From Methylotenera mobilis JLW8 (lineage in GTDB: Bacteria; Pseudomonadota; Gammaproteobacteria; Burkholderiales; Methylophilaceae), in assembly GCF_000023705.1 (NCBI RefSeq), contig NC_012968.1, positions 1,302,001 to 1,366,000 on the forward strand: DNA of 64,000 nt, given 5' to 3'. The notes beneath the pieces are model-generated. The model was given only the letters and a program-made list of their open reading frames with translations. It did no database searches and was not told where the DNA came from. The position numbers were made by a program, and so were the translations under genes. Below are positions 35,921 to 45,981 of this stretch, in pieces. Numbering within the stretch: position 1 is the first letter of the stretch; the number at the start of each line of letters is the position of its first letter.

Positions 35921-37939
35921 ATGTTAAATTCGATGAATTCGCCTCAACGCGAGGCGGTAAAGTATTTAGACGGCCCACTTCTCGTGCTAGCGGGTGCTGG
36001 TAGCGGTAAAACACGCGTCATTACCCAAAAAATCAGTTACCTCATTAACGAGGCGGGCTATGCACCGAAAGAAATTGCCGCGATTACTTTTACCAACAAA
36101 GCAGCATTAGAGATGCAAGAACGTGTGGGTAAGCTGATGCAAGGCACCAATATCAAAGGGTTAACCATTGCCACCTTTCACTCGCTGGGCTTGCAAATGC
36201 TACGGGCGGAGGCAACTTTGCTTGGCTATAAGCCACAATTCTCGATTTTAGACTCATCCGATAGCTTTAAAATTTTGGCAGATGTACTGGCCACCACAGA
36301 TAAACAACTGCTACGTAAAACCCAGTGGCAAATTTCCAGCTGGAAAAATGCGTTTATTAACCCGGACCAAGCTAAAGCACAGGCAGATGAAGAACTGACG
36401 CACGCCGCTGCCAAGGTGTACCAGATTTACCAGCAAACTTTAAAAGCGTATCAGGCTGTAGACTTTGATGACTTAATCAAGCTACCTGTAGAACTATTTG
36501 AGCAACACGAAGATGCACTCAACAAATGGCAGCGTAAACTGCAATACCTGCTAATTGACGAATACCAAGACACCAACGCCTGCCAGTACAAGCTGGTAAA
36601 AATGCTCACAGGTTTACGCGGCCAATTTACCGCAGTGGGGGATGATGATCAGGCCATTTACGGCTGGCGTGGTGCCGACGTTGAAAATCTGCGTCAATTA
36701 ACCACAGACTTTAGCAAACTAAAAGTAATTAAGCTGGAGCAAAATTACCGCTCTACCGTAAGAATATTACGTGCAGCTAACCAAGTCATTTCTAATAACC
36801 CTAAATTATTTGAAAAGAAACTTTGGAGCGAGCTAGGCACCGGCGATTTAATTCAAGTCACCGCGGCGATGAGCGAAGAGCATGAAGCTGAAAGCGTAGT
36901 CATGAAGCTACAAGCACATAGGTTTGAGCATCGCACATTTTATAAAGATTACGCCATTCTTTATCGCGGCAACCACCAAGCTCGCATACTTGAGCAACAT
37001 CTACGTAACCATAAAATCCCCTACACAGTATCTGGTGGACAATCTTTCTTTGATAAAGCCGAAATTAAAGACCTCATCAGTTATTTAAGGTTAATTGCCA
37101 ATGAAGATGACGACCCTGCATTTATTCGCGCCGCCACCACGCCGAAAAAAGGAATTGGCAACACCACGCTAGAGCGCTTGGGTGAATATGCCAGCCTACA
37201 CAAAATCTCGTTATTTGCAGCAGCTTTCGAAGGTGGATTCCAAAGCGAAATTGGCAACAAGCAACTAGAAGACTTGCTTAACTTCTGTCAGTACATCAAT
37301 AAACTACAAGATCGCGCGGTGCGAGACCCGGCCAACGAAGTGCTGAATGACTTATTGACAGCTATCAATTACGAAGCGTTTTTATACGACACTGAAGAGC
37401 CGCGCGGCGCAGAAGTAAAATGGGCTAACGTGCTGGACTTCACTGGCTGGCTATCTAAAAAAGGTGAGCCTAGTACTGAGTACGGTAATGAAAAAGAAGG
37501 CAAAAACCTGCTAGAACTCACGCAGATGGTATCACTCATGAGCATGTTGGAAGGCCGTGAAAACGGCGAGCCCGATGCTGTGAAACTATCAACGCTGCAT
37601 GCTTCTAAGGGTCTAGAATTCGGTCATGTGTTTTTGATTGGCGCCGAGGAAGGCATACTGCCGCACCGTGAGTCTATCGATAACGACAAAATCGAAGAAG
37701 AACGCCGCTTAATGTACGTGGGGATTACCCGTGCTCAAAAATCACTGAATATTTCATGGTGCAAAAAACGTAAACGTGCAGGTGAAATGGAAATGTGCGA
37801 ACCTAGCCGTTTTATTGCCGAGATTCCTAAAGATGACGTGCGCCACTTCGGTAACCCATTTAATAAAGACCCAGAAGCCAGTAAAGATTTTGGTAAATCC
37901 AAAATGGCTAACATTAAAGCCATGCTAAATAAACAGTAA
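35921..37939 (+). CDS. rep: ATP-dependent DNA helicase Rep
   Basis: 672 residues, UvrD/Rep superfamily. Walker A is AGAGSGKT (24-31), motif Ia is AAITFTNKAALEM, motif II is LLIDEYQDTN near 213, motif III is GDDDQAIYGWRG, motif V is TLHASKGLEF, and motif VI is EEERRLMYVGITRAQ. Length and the Rep-type start SPQREAVKYLDGPLLVLAG favour Rep over UvrD. Rep clears protein blocks ahead of the replication fork. It is cotranscribed with ylqF. Confidence 0.92.
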   Translation: MLNSMNSPQREAVKYLDGPLLVLAGAGSGKTRVITQKISYLINEAGYAPKEIAAITFTNKAALEMQERVGKLMQGTNIKGLTIATFHSLGLQMLRAEATLLGYKPQFSILDSSDSFKILADVLATTDKQLLRKTQWQISSWKNAFINPDQAKAQADEELTHAAAKVYQIYQQTLKAYQAVDFDDLIKLPVELFEQHEDALNKWQRKLQYLLIDEYQDTNACQYKLVKMLTGLRGQFTAVGDDDQAIYGWRGADVENLRQLTTDFSKLKVIKLEQNYRSTVRILRAANQVISNNPKLFEKKLWSELGTGDLIQVTAAMSEEHEAESVVMKLQAHRFEHRTFYKDYAILYRGNHQARILEQHLRNHKIPYTVSGGQSFFDKAEIKDLISYLRLIANEDDDPAFIRAATTPKKGIGNTTLERLGEYASLHKISLFAAAFEGGFQSEIGNKQLEDLLNFCQYINKLQDRAVRDPANEVLNDLLTAINYEAFLYDTEEPRGAEVKWANVLDFTGWLSKKGEPSTEYGNEKEGKNLLELTQMVSLMSMLEGRENGEPDAVKLSTLHASKGLEFGHVFLIGAEEGILPHRESIDNDKIEEERRLMYVGITRAQKSLNISWCKKRKRAGEMEMCEPSRFIAEIPKDDVRHFGNPFNKDPEASKDFGKSKMANIKAMLNKQ

Positions 37940-38031
37940 GCTGTTTGTCAAAAACTAGCTGAAAAACTAAATCTGTCAGCATTAAACTATTTAAGTAACA
38001 ATTAATTAAGTAAAGAATTTGAAAGCCACTC

Positions 38032-39936
38032 ATGCCATACATTACTCTCGATAACGCCTGCCTCGCTTTTGGTCACCATGCCCTGCTCGACCATGCTGCA
38101 TTTCAGCTAGATGCGGGTGAGCGCGTTGGTTTAATTGGCCGCAATGGTGCAGGTAAATCCAGCCTGCTCAAGGCTATTGCCGGCACGACCAAACTTGATG
38201 ATGGTACAGTCTGGCGCGCACCTAACGCACGTGTGGTCTATGTGCCGCAAGAACCAGAGCTGGTCGCGACCCACACCGTGTTTGAAGCGGTGGCAGAAGG
38301 CTTGGGCAATCTGCAGCAAATCCTCGTGGATTACCATCAGGTCACTCATGATATGGGCTTGCCAGATGCAGATATTGACGCGCTAATGACAAAAATGCAG
38401 GCACTTCAGCACGATTTGGATGCGCAAAATGGCTGGGCAGCACAATCGCGTGTGGAGGCAGTGCTTAGCCGCTTAAACCTAGATGCAGATGCACTTATCA
38501 ACACCCTATCTGGCGGCTGGCGTAAACGCGTGGCTTTAGGTCGCGCGCTAGTGGCCGAGCCAGAAGTCCTGCTGCTAGACGAACCAACCAACCATTTGGA
38601 TTTAAGCGCGATTGAATGGCTGGAAGATTTATTACTCGGCTTTAATGGCAGCGTACTGTTTATCACCCATGACCGACGATTTCTGGACAAACTGGCGACG
38701 CGCATCACTGAGTTAGACCGCGGCAAACTGACTGACTTTATCGGCAACTTCAGTGCGTATCAAGTAAAAAAAGAAGAGTTAATCGCTGTAGAAGAGACCC
38801 ATGCTGCCAAATTTGACAAGGTACTCGCGCAAGAGGAAGTATGGATACGCCAAGGCATTAAAGCACGTCGCACACGCAATGAAGGCCGCGTGCGCAGGCT
38901 GGAAGCACTGCGCTTGGAGCGTGCCGCACGCCGCGAACGCCAAGGCAACGTGAAGTTGAATATCGATGTAGGTGAACGTAGCGGCAAGTTAATCGCCGAG
39001 CTTGAAAACGTAAGCAAGGCCTACGGCAATAAAGTACTGATTAAAGACTTTAGCACACGCATACTGCGTGGCGACAAAATTGGTTTACTAGGCCCGAATG
39101 GCGTAGGCAAAACTACCTTGCTCAAACTGATATTAGGTGACATTGAGCCGGATAGCGGCTCAATTGAACGTGGCAGCAAACAAACAGTTGCCTATTTTGA
39201 CCAAATGCGCGAACAGCTGAATGAAGAAGCCACCTTGGCCGATACCATTAGCCCAGGCTCAGACTTTGTACAAATCGGCGAAGAACGCAAACACGTCATT
39301 AGTTACCTAGAAGACTTTTTATTTCCACCGCAACGCTCACGTTCACCAGTTAAATCACTCTCTGGTGGTGAGCGTAACCGTTTGCTGTTAGCACGTCTGT
39401 TTGCGCGCCCTGCCAACATTCTGGTGCTAGATGAGCCAACCAATGACCTAGATATCGACACACTAGAGCTATTAGAAAATCTATTGCAAGATTTTAATGG
39501 CACACTGTTCCTAGTGAGCCATGACCGTGCATTCTTGGAAAATACGGTGACGCAAGTGATTGCGTTTGAGGGCAATGGCGTGTTAACCGAGTTTGGCGGC
39601 GGCTATGATGATTGGCAGCGCTTCAGCACCAAACGCGAGGCAGAGAAAGTTGCACAAGCTAAAGCACAGGCCAATAAGCCGGTAAACAAAGAGGCTGCCC
39701 CTAAAGCCGCTAGCAGCAAACTCAGCTTTAAAGAACAAAAAGAGCTAGATGAACTGCCAGCATTGATTGAAGCATTAGAGGCAGAGCAAAACAGCATCAA
39801 TACCACACTGGCAGAGCCCAGCACCTATGAAAACCCTGACCAGGTTAAAATCCTGCAAGCTCGAATAACTGCAATAGATGTGGAAATTGAAGCCAAAATG
39901 ATGCTTTGGGAAGAGCTAGATCAACGCAAAGCTTAG
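38032..39936 (+). CDS. uup: ABC-F ATPase Uup
   Basis: 634 residues with two ABC domains. The first Walker A is GRNGAGKS (36-43) with LSGGWRKR and LLLDEPTNHLD. The second is GPNGVGKTT near 351 with LSGGERNR and VLDEPTNDLD. The linker is rich in Arg (about 280-300). The C-terminal coiled coil (about 560-634, ALIEALEAEQNSINTTLAEP) is the DNA-binding region typical of Uup, missing in other ABC-F types. Uup affects genome stability and ribosome function. A terminator follows. Confidence 0.9.
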   Translation: MPYITLDNACLAFGHHALLDHAAFQLDAGERVGLIGRNGAGKSSLLKAIAGTTKLDDGTVWRAPNARVVYVPQEPELVATHTVFEAVAEGLGNLQQILVDYHQVTHDMGLPDADIDALMTKMQALQHDLDAQNGWAAQSRVEAVLSRLNLDADALINTLSGGWRKRVALGRALVAEPEVLLLDEPTNHLDLSAIEWLEDLLLGFNGSVLFITHDRRFLDKLATRITELDRGKLTDFIGNFSAYQVKKEELIAVEETHAAKFDKVLAQEEVWIRQGIKARRTRNEGRVRRLEALRLERAARRERQGNVKLNIDVGERSGKLIAELENVSKAYGNKVLIKDFSTRILRGDKIGLLGPNGVGKTTLLKLILGDIEPDSGSIERGSKQTVAYFDQMREQLNEEATLADTISPGSDFVQIGEERKHVISYLEDFLFPPQRSRSPVKSLSGGERNRLLLARLFARPANILVLDEPTNDLDIDTLELLENLLQDFNGTLFLVSHDRAFLENTVTQVIAFEGNGVLTEFGGGYDDWQRFSTKREAEKVAQAKAQANKPVNKEAAPKAASSKLSFKEQKELDELPALIEALEAEQNSINTTLAEPSTYENPDQVKILQARITAIDVEIEAKMMLWEELDQRKA

Positions 39937-39964
39937 CAGCATACAGCCTAAACAGGCTGAAACT

Positions 39965-39996
39965 AAAAAGCCAGCTAATACTTAGCTGGCTTTTTT
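39965..39996. terminator. Bidirectional terminator after uup
   Basis: GCCAGCTAA (39970-39978), loop TAC, TTAGCTGGC (39982-39990), flanked by AAAAA and TTTTTT. It can work in both directions and sits between convergent uup and the sulfatase-family gene. Confidence 0.85.
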
Positions 39997-40070
39997 ATTA
40001 TTCCCTTACTCCACACTATCGACTTTCTAGCTTAATCAGCACCATCTAGACGCTAACGACCATCAAGCAA

Positions 40071-41612
40071 CTACAGCTTAGGCTCATGTCGCCAAAGATC
40101 AAGATACAACTCTGATTTATTCAACAGGTCTTGATTCATTTCTTCATAGTTAAGTAATAACGACAAGTCTACATCTTTAGATAAAGCGTTATAACCTAGC
40201 CCCAGCTTTCCACCCGGCACGTTAAAACCAATGAAGTCTAAAATAGTTGGTAGCATATCGAACGGCAAAATCTGATCACGATTTTTCTCAAAATGGTCAT
40301 TGGAAATGAATTGATTATAAATATGGCGCTCTTTGATTCGATCTAACTTTTCGCTCACTGGATTTTCCATCGCCAAATGGTCACCAAGAATCAGTACGTT
40401 GGTATCTTTCAGATAGCCACTTTTCTGCATGAACTTTACAAAACGAGTGACCTGATTTGAGGTGCACTCAACGATACCTTCAAAGGTCTTAATACCCATA
40501 GATTTACAATAGTTAGAAAAATGTCCGTCTGGCCCGTGCGTATCAATCGTGGTCACCGTCAGGTTAAATGGCTGTTTACTTTTATGCAGCTCAATCAGCT
40601 TAGCTTTGGCTACAGCAAACAAATCATCATCATATAAGCCCCAAAAGTTCATTTGTGCATCAGTGAGTTTGCCTTTCAGCTCATCACGGCCATACACCTC
40701 ATCATAGTGATGGTCTTGAAAAAACATACCCTTACCTGCAAAGCCAAGCGCATCGCCGCCCAGATACACATTGTGATAGCCAGCGTCATGCAAAATATCG
40801 CCTAGGCAAATGGCTTTTGGCAAAAAGCTTTTCATCTTTTCACCCTGATCATTACCGTCATACAAGCTAACGCTCTTTAGCGGCACCGCACATTGCGTTG
40901 CGGTAATGCCGGCAATCGTCCACCAGGTGCCAGGCGCTTTTCTATACTCGGCAAAACTTAAGCCTTTTAGATGGTCTAGGCTACTAAGCAGATTTTTACC
41001 AAACAGCTTAGGTTCTTTATAACTATTTTCTAAGCTCTCCACATAAATCAACACCAGATTTTTAGGTTTAATGGCTTCAACCTTCACTTCTGCCGGGTTC
41101 AGGTAATGCGCTGCAAAATAATCATTACCGAACAGATTGTGTAGAAAAATGGTGACGGAAAACTGTACGCCAAAATACACCGTGGCCGCGGTTAATGCGT
41201 ATAAAGGTGCCCTGTGCCCAATAAACCAATAAAACACTTTGATAAAATGAATATTGGCAAGTCTTGCTGGTTTGGTTAGCCAATGTGAAGAACCATGCGT
41301 GAGGAATAGCGCAATTGAATATTCAATCAACACCAAAAACAAAGAGGCAAAGATAGGTAAAGCAATACACCAAAGCACAAAGCTCTTAATAATGGCGGCA
41401 TCTGTATCAACCAAACCACCCATGCCAAACTGTGCGTGGTATAACAGCTGCTCCAGTGATGGTTCGCCAAAATTATCAGCTATCCATACGGCAACCGCCA
41501 TTAAGAAAAATGCACATAAATAAGTGATAAATCGAATCGCACCACGCAGCACGTGGCGCCTGCGATGATGCGCACTCATTTGATGTGACGCTTGTGTATT
41601 CATGTTCATCAA
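40071..41612 (-). CDS. OpgB/LtaS-like membrane phosphoglycerol (sulfatase-fold) transferase
   Basis: 513 residues. About four to five membrane helices (30-180) are followed by a periplasmic alkaline-phosphatase-superfamily domain (about 185-500). It begins LVLIYVESLENSYKEP, with a metal/nucleophile region APGTWWTIAGITATQC and later TTIDTHGPDG and ILGDHLAME. OpgB/MdoB and LtaS proteins transfer phosphoglycerol from phosphatidylglycerol to glucans or lipids at the periplasmic face. Here it lies 6 bp downstream of a beta-glucan synthase, so decoration of a periplasmic glucan is the likely role. Substrate and donor are inferred. Confidence 0.8.
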   Translation of the reverse strand: MMNMNTQASHQMSAHHRRRHVLRGAIRFITYLCAFFLMAVAVWIADNFGEPSLEQLLYHAQFGMGGLVDTDAAIIKSFVLWCIALPIFASLFLVLIEYSIALFLTHGSSHWLTKPARLANIHFIKVFYWFIGHRAPLYALTAATVYFGVQFSVTIFLHNLFGNDYFAAHYLNPAEVKVEAIKPKNLVLIYVESLENSYKEPKLFGKNLLSSLDHLKGLSFAEYRKAPGTWWTIAGITATQCAVPLKSVSLYDGNDQGEKMKSFLPKAICLGDILHDAGYHNVYLGGDALGFAGKGMFFQDHHYDEVYGRDELKGKLTDAQMNFWGLYDDDLFAVAKAKLIELHKSKQPFNLTVTTIDTHGPDGHFSNYCKSMGIKTFEGIVECTSNQVTRFVKFMQKSGYLKDTNVLILGDHLAMENPVSEKLDRIKERHIYNQFISNDHFEKNRDQILPFDMLPTILDFIGFNVPGGKLGLGYNALSKDVDLSLLLNYEEMNQDLLNKSELYLDLWRHEPKL

Positions 41613-41618
41613 ATGCTA

Positions 41619-44189
41619 TTAACCATTTTCTCTTTTACTGATGATTTGGCAGGCAACCGCACTTAAGTAAGGTAACGCTTGCAAGCTCAGCATAGCCACC
41701 CAGATTTGTGCATCGCTATTTGTTACGCCGCGCGTGGCTAGCATAGCAACACTACACAAGATTAACGCCGTCAGTAAAAACAGTTCTTCTTGGATTGGTG
41801 CAATCCAGTCAAACCAATTGGCTTTTTTGAGCCCTTTGCCTTTTGCTGTTACCTTAAATACACCGTCTTTTTTAACGATGCCGCTGATAATGCCTCGCGC
41901 AATCGCATGTGAAAGCCCCAAACTAGCAATCGATGCACCAAAGATATCAATCCATCGGCAGGTCATGGTTTTGATATACAGCATCGGGCCCATAATCGCT
42001 TTAATCACCAAGAAGCAAATAATGGTGGTAATCATCAGCGAAACTGGCAAGCTCGCCTCTTCTGGGAACGCCAGCATGGCGACTGACCAGCCGATTGAAC
42101 CTATGGTGAAGCCTAACTGCAGAGCCTCGCCCAACCAACCAAACCAACCGGTTAAAAAGTGATAACGCTGGCCAAATGTAAGGGTTGAATTTCCTAGTAG
42201 CTTAGGTAAGTGGCGCTTGAGAATCTGCATCGCACCAAACGCCCAGCGGAACCGTTGTGACTTCAGCGCTTTAAAGTCTACTGGTGTTAGGCCACGTCCA
42301 AACGTATCATCAATGTAGCGTAGTTCGTAACCGTCTTCCAGCAGGCGCAAACCTAACTCGGTATCTTCACAGATGCACCACTCAGACCATTTGCCGCTAG
42401 CCATTAGCGCCTGGTATCGCACCAAGGTCATCGTACCATGCTGAATCAACGCATTACGTTCGTGCCTATGGTGCATACCTATACGGAAAAAGCCTTCGAA
42501 CTCCCAGTTACCCATACTGCGGAAGAAGCTATGCTCCCAATCCCTATGTGCCTGCGGCGCCTGCACTACGGCAACTTTTTGCTCAAGGAAATGCGGCACC
42601 AAGTCAGACAGCCAATCAGGCGTCACCTCATAGTCAGCATCTACCACCCCTACCACTTGCGCATTAGGATTGGTTTGCTCTAAGGCAAAGTTTAAAGCAC
42701 CAGCCTTAAAGCCCGGCCACTGTGGCAGATGGAAGAATTTAAAATTCTCCGGCATTTTTGCCATATAAGCTTCAAGCGGTTTCCATTTGGCTTCATCTTT
42801 AGTGTTGTTATCAACCACAATCACTTCAAAATTGGTGTAGTTGAGTTTAGCCAAGCTTTCAATAGTGGTAATCACCATCTCCGGCGGCTCGTTGTAGCAG
42901 GCCAGATGTACAGAGACAAACAATTCATCGTTGGCAGGTAACGGTTTCGCACGCTTGTAGGCACGGTTCCAGCCTTTTTTAAACATCACCTCACTGAACT
43001 CTACTGCGTAAATCATCAATACGGCTGATGTTAAGCCCATACCAACCAGTAGCGCGATCAATACGACAAAATCCTTCATCGTATAGTAGTAGTCACCAGG
43101 CAGGTTCCAAGCAACTACCAGAGTTGTAATACAAGCTTGCAGCAACACGGCCATAGAGATACGCGCACGCAAACCCCAATGCCTAAAACGATAAGCAATA
43201 AAGAATATAGGCAACAATCCTAGCAAGGTCGCCCATAAGGCCTTCTCCTTCCAGCGGTCATCTTTAGGTACAGCACCCTGCAAGGAGTACTTCTCATGAC
43301 GCTCAGCGTCAAACATACCCCAATACGCACCAGCCCAACCTTCCAGCTCTTTTTTCCATGGCTGGTCAAATGCTTCCATTAAATAATAATCATAATTTTT
43401 ATGCGCAGTTTTAGCCAAAAACTCACGTACAAACAGCGCTTGGTTCACCTTGGATGCAACCGCAGCACCTAATGTAGGCCCATTGCTAGGCCAACCGATT
43501 TCCGTAATCACGATTTTTTTTCTTGGGTACACATCCATTAGCTCCTGATAACGCTTCAGGGAGTATTCCACCGCGCTATCTACCGGCACGCCTTCATGGT
43601 AAGGCAGCAAGTGCACCGCAATAAAGTCAACGTGTTTGACCAATTCTGGATTTTTTAGCCAGACATGCCAAGGCTCTGCGGTAGAAACTGGCAATTTCGT
43701 GGTTTTACGTACCTCTTCAATATAACCAATCAACTGATCTGGCGTCAGGTCATTACGTAGTAACACCTCATTACCTACAATGGCACGCTCAATTTTTGGG
43801 TAGATTTTAATCTTGGCATTCAACGCCTCAATTTCACGATAGTTTGCAGACGCATCACTACCCAGCCATGCACCGGCCGTCACATAAAAGCCTAGATTAG
43901 AAGCCAGCGCAGTGACTTCACTATTCTCAAGCGCACCATAGATACGGACGCGGTTAGTCAAAGGCTTGAGTAGACGTAAGTCTTTTTCCAACTCTGCCGT
44001 ACTTGGGTACTCTTTTCTTAATGGACTCTGGTTTTCTTGATATCCACTGAAGGCAAAGCCGTTCACAATCGCTGGTGCATTAATCAAAGGTAATGCGCGA
44101 TTGGAAATGTACCAAAGACTAAAATGAATCGCGGCCACCAGCACTGCGAAAAAAAGTGGAATTAAATAGCGTTTAGTTTTGTTAATCAT
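41619..44189 (-). CDS. GH17-GT2 fusion beta-glucan synthase (NdvB-like)
   Basis: 856 residues. After an N-terminal membrane span, a GH17-type domain (about 45-290) retains both glutamates, Glu141 in VGNEVL and Glu230 in ITEIGWPS. Membrane helices lead to a GT2 domain (about 415-670) with VSVHLACYNEP, DADYE (DxD), EDTELGLRL and the processive QRFRW motif, then more helices to the end. Similar fusions make beta-1,3 or cyclic beta-1,3/1,6 glucans in Bradyrhizobium and Pseudomonas (NdvB). The linkage cannot be determined from sequence. It lies between a separate GH17 membrane protein and an OpgB-like transferase, with gaps of 22 and 6 bp. Confidence 0.82.
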   Translation of the reverse strand: MINKTKRYLIPLFFAVLVAAIHFSLWYISNRALPLINAPAIVNGFAFSGYQENQSPLRKEYPSTAELEKDLRLLKPLTNRVRIYGALENSEVTALASNLGFYVTAGAWLGSDASANYREIEALNAKIKIYPKIERAIVGNEVLLRNDLTPDQLIGYIEEVRKTTKLPVSTAEPWHVWLKNPELVKHVDFIAVHLLPYHEGVPVDSAVEYSLKRYQELMDVYPRKKIVITEIGWPSNGPTLGAAVASKVNQALFVREFLAKTAHKNYDYYLMEAFDQPWKKELEGWAGAYWGMFDAERHEKYSLQGAVPKDDRWKEKALWATLLGLLPIFFIAYRFRHWGLRARISMAVLLQACITTLVVAWNLPGDYYYTMKDFVVLIALLVGMGLTSAVLMIYAVEFSEVMFKKGWNRAYKRAKPLPANDELFVSVHLACYNEPPEMVITTIESLAKLNYTNFEVIVVDNNTKDEAKWKPLEAYMAKMPENFKFFHLPQWPGFKAGALNFALEQTNPNAQVVGVVDADYEVTPDWLSDLVPHFLEQKVAVVQAPQAHRDWEHSFFRSMGNWEFEGFFRIGMHHRHERNALIQHGTMTLVRYQALMASGKWSEWCICEDTELGLRLLEDGYELRYIDDTFGRGLTPVDFKALKSQRFRWAFGAMQILKRHLPKLLGNSTLTFGQRYHFLTGWFGWLGEALQLGFTIGSIGWSVAMLAFPEEASLPVSLMITTIICFLVIKAIMGPMLYIKTMTCRWIDIFGASIASLGLSHAIARGIISGIVKKDGVFKVTAKGKGLKKANWFDWIAPIQEELFLLTALILCSVAMLATRGVTNSDAQIWVAMLSLQALPYLSAVACQIISKRENG

Positions 44190-44211
44190 AGAGTTACGCT
44201 GAGGGTTTCTA

Positions 44212-45804
44212 TCAAAGTAATGAAGAGGTTTGAGGTTGTGGTCTACGTGACGCTGGCCATAGTGTAGCCACCATTAAGCCACACAGTCCAAGCCAATAAT
44301 AAGCAGATATATTTTCTGTTTCCAAGTAAACGCAGTACAACGCGGCGGGTATTAACACTGCGCTCAATGCATAGCCCAACCATCGAGGTGGCCTAACGTC
44401 TATGTCTAGAAAACCTGTAGAAAATGAGAACAGTAAGATTGGTAACGCATATAAGCTAATGGGGAAGTCGCGGTATCTACCATCAACAATTAATAATACA
44501 GTTGCGCTCACTGCCGCGGCCGCAAGTATCAGCACGCCGGTTTTCAACAGCCGTGCATGGTGTTTGCTTGGTTGGCAGATGCGCCATATCAAGCCAATCA
44601 TTAGCATCCAGCCAAGCAAAGCTAAACCACCCAAAGCTAACCACTCTGTCATATTGCGGCAAGCACTGGCTAAGTATTGAAACTGCAGCCAAGCTGATAT
44701 GCCAAACACGGCACCAGCTGCGCACAAACCTAGTTTGACAGAAGCTGCACGCGTTTTAAACAAGAAGGCCAAGCCCATAAATAAAACCAAGCCCAGTGCA
44801 CCGGATAATGCAATCTGAGTGGCATCATGGCGAGGCTGTATATCACCAGTGAACGTAAATTTAGGAGTCAGCTCAGTATCAAAAATGCCCCAATACCCGC
44901 CTACCGTACCTTCCAGATCACGCTTCCATGGCTGATCAATCGCTTCAATCAAGTTATATTGCCAAGCGTGCTCATGCGCAAGCTGTAAGAAGCCACGTAA
45001 ATAACTCGCCTGATTAATTAAACTAGGCTCCGAACCTTGACGCTGCCTGCCCACGGAAGGCCAGCCGGTTTCACCAATTAAAATAGGTTTTTTAAAGGTA
45101 TCGGCTAGTAGACTCATCACCGTCACCACATGCTGCCCTGCCTCTGTGATGGCCTGCGGATCATCTTCCCAATATGGCAGAATATGCACGGTTACAAAAT
45201 CCACATGAGCTTCCAGCGAGGGGTGCTTACGCCAAAACTCCCAAACATCGGCGTAAGTCACCGGCACCTTTGTTGCGTGTTGTGCTTTTTGCAAATACGT
45301 CTGCATCGCAGCCTCTGACTGCTCACCACGCAACAATACCTCATTGCCGACTATCAGCGCTTTCACCGTTTTCGGATACTTGTTTGCAATGCTAATCGCT
45401 AAATCAAGCTCTTTATCGTTATTTGCGGCAACCCAGCCTATCCAAGCACCCAGGTAAACCTGCATCCCCAATTTAGCAGCAGCCTCCGGTACGTAACTCA
45501 GACCTTGAGATACCGAATAAATGCGCACACAGTTAAATTGCTTGGAAAGCGCAGCCAAATCGCGATCAATCTGTGCCGGTTGGATAAAACTATTCGGATT
45601 TAACGGGGTTTGCCCCGGATGATAATACGGAGAATAAGAAACGCACTGCAATTTACCATCACTAGGCAATTGTGGCTGTACCACATTGACAGCTTGGCTT
45701 GCCTGCCAAAGCCAGAGAATCAACCCCAATAGCAAAGCAATATTGAAGATACTGAAACGCCAAAGTAACTTGGTAGATAATGCCTTAACTGAGGGGATTT
45801 GCAT
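44212..45804 (-). CDS. GH17-family membrane glucanosyl/hydrolase protein
   Basis: 530 residues. An N-terminal span (about 15-38) precedes a periplasmic GH17 fold (about 50-320) with the acid/base candidate Glu155 (VGNEVLLRG) and nucleophile candidate Glu245 (GETGWPSVG). The last 190 residues contain about seven predicted helices. GH17 enzymes hydrolyse or transglycosylate beta-1,3-glucans. Anchored next to a synthase with its own GH17 domain, it may cyclise, branch or trim the glucan; NdvC-like proteins do similar jobs. It is the first gene of the three-gene operon. Catalytic residues are assigned by family pattern. Confidence 0.78.
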   Translation of the reverse strand: MQIPSVKALSTKLLWRFSIFNIALLLGLILWLWQASQAVNVVQPQLPSDGKLQCVSYSPYYHPGQTPLNPNSFIQPAQIDRDLAALSKQFNCVRIYSVSQGLSYVPEAAAKLGMQVYLGAWIGWVAANNDKELDLAISIANKYPKTVKALIVGNEVLLRGEQSEAAMQTYLQKAQHATKVPVTYADVWEFWRKHPSLEAHVDFVTVHILPYWEDDPQAITEAGQHVVTVMSLLADTFKKPILIGETGWPSVGRQRQGSEPSLINQASYLRGFLQLAHEHAWQYNLIEAIDQPWKRDLEGTVGGYWGIFDTELTPKFTFTGDIQPRHDATQIALSGALGLVLFMGLAFLFKTRAASVKLGLCAAGAVFGISAWLQFQYLASACRNMTEWLALGGLALLGWMLMIGLIWRICQPSKHHARLLKTGVLILAAAAVSATVLLIVDGRYRDFPISLYALPILLFSFSTGFLDIDVRPPRWLGYALSAVLIPAALYCVYLETENISAYYWLGLCGLMVATLWPASRRPQPQTSSLL

Positions 45805-45981
45805 AAAATTTTGATCTACTAAGTCAAATAATCGATTATAAATTGATTGAGGCGCCCATCATAATGCAAGCACCACCACAAAACAAAACATTAAGGCATA
45901 AAAAAATATAAAAAGTAAGCTCCATCGCATGCCAGCCTCACGCTACAATAGACCCTTTTAAAATATTCTAAAATATCCATC

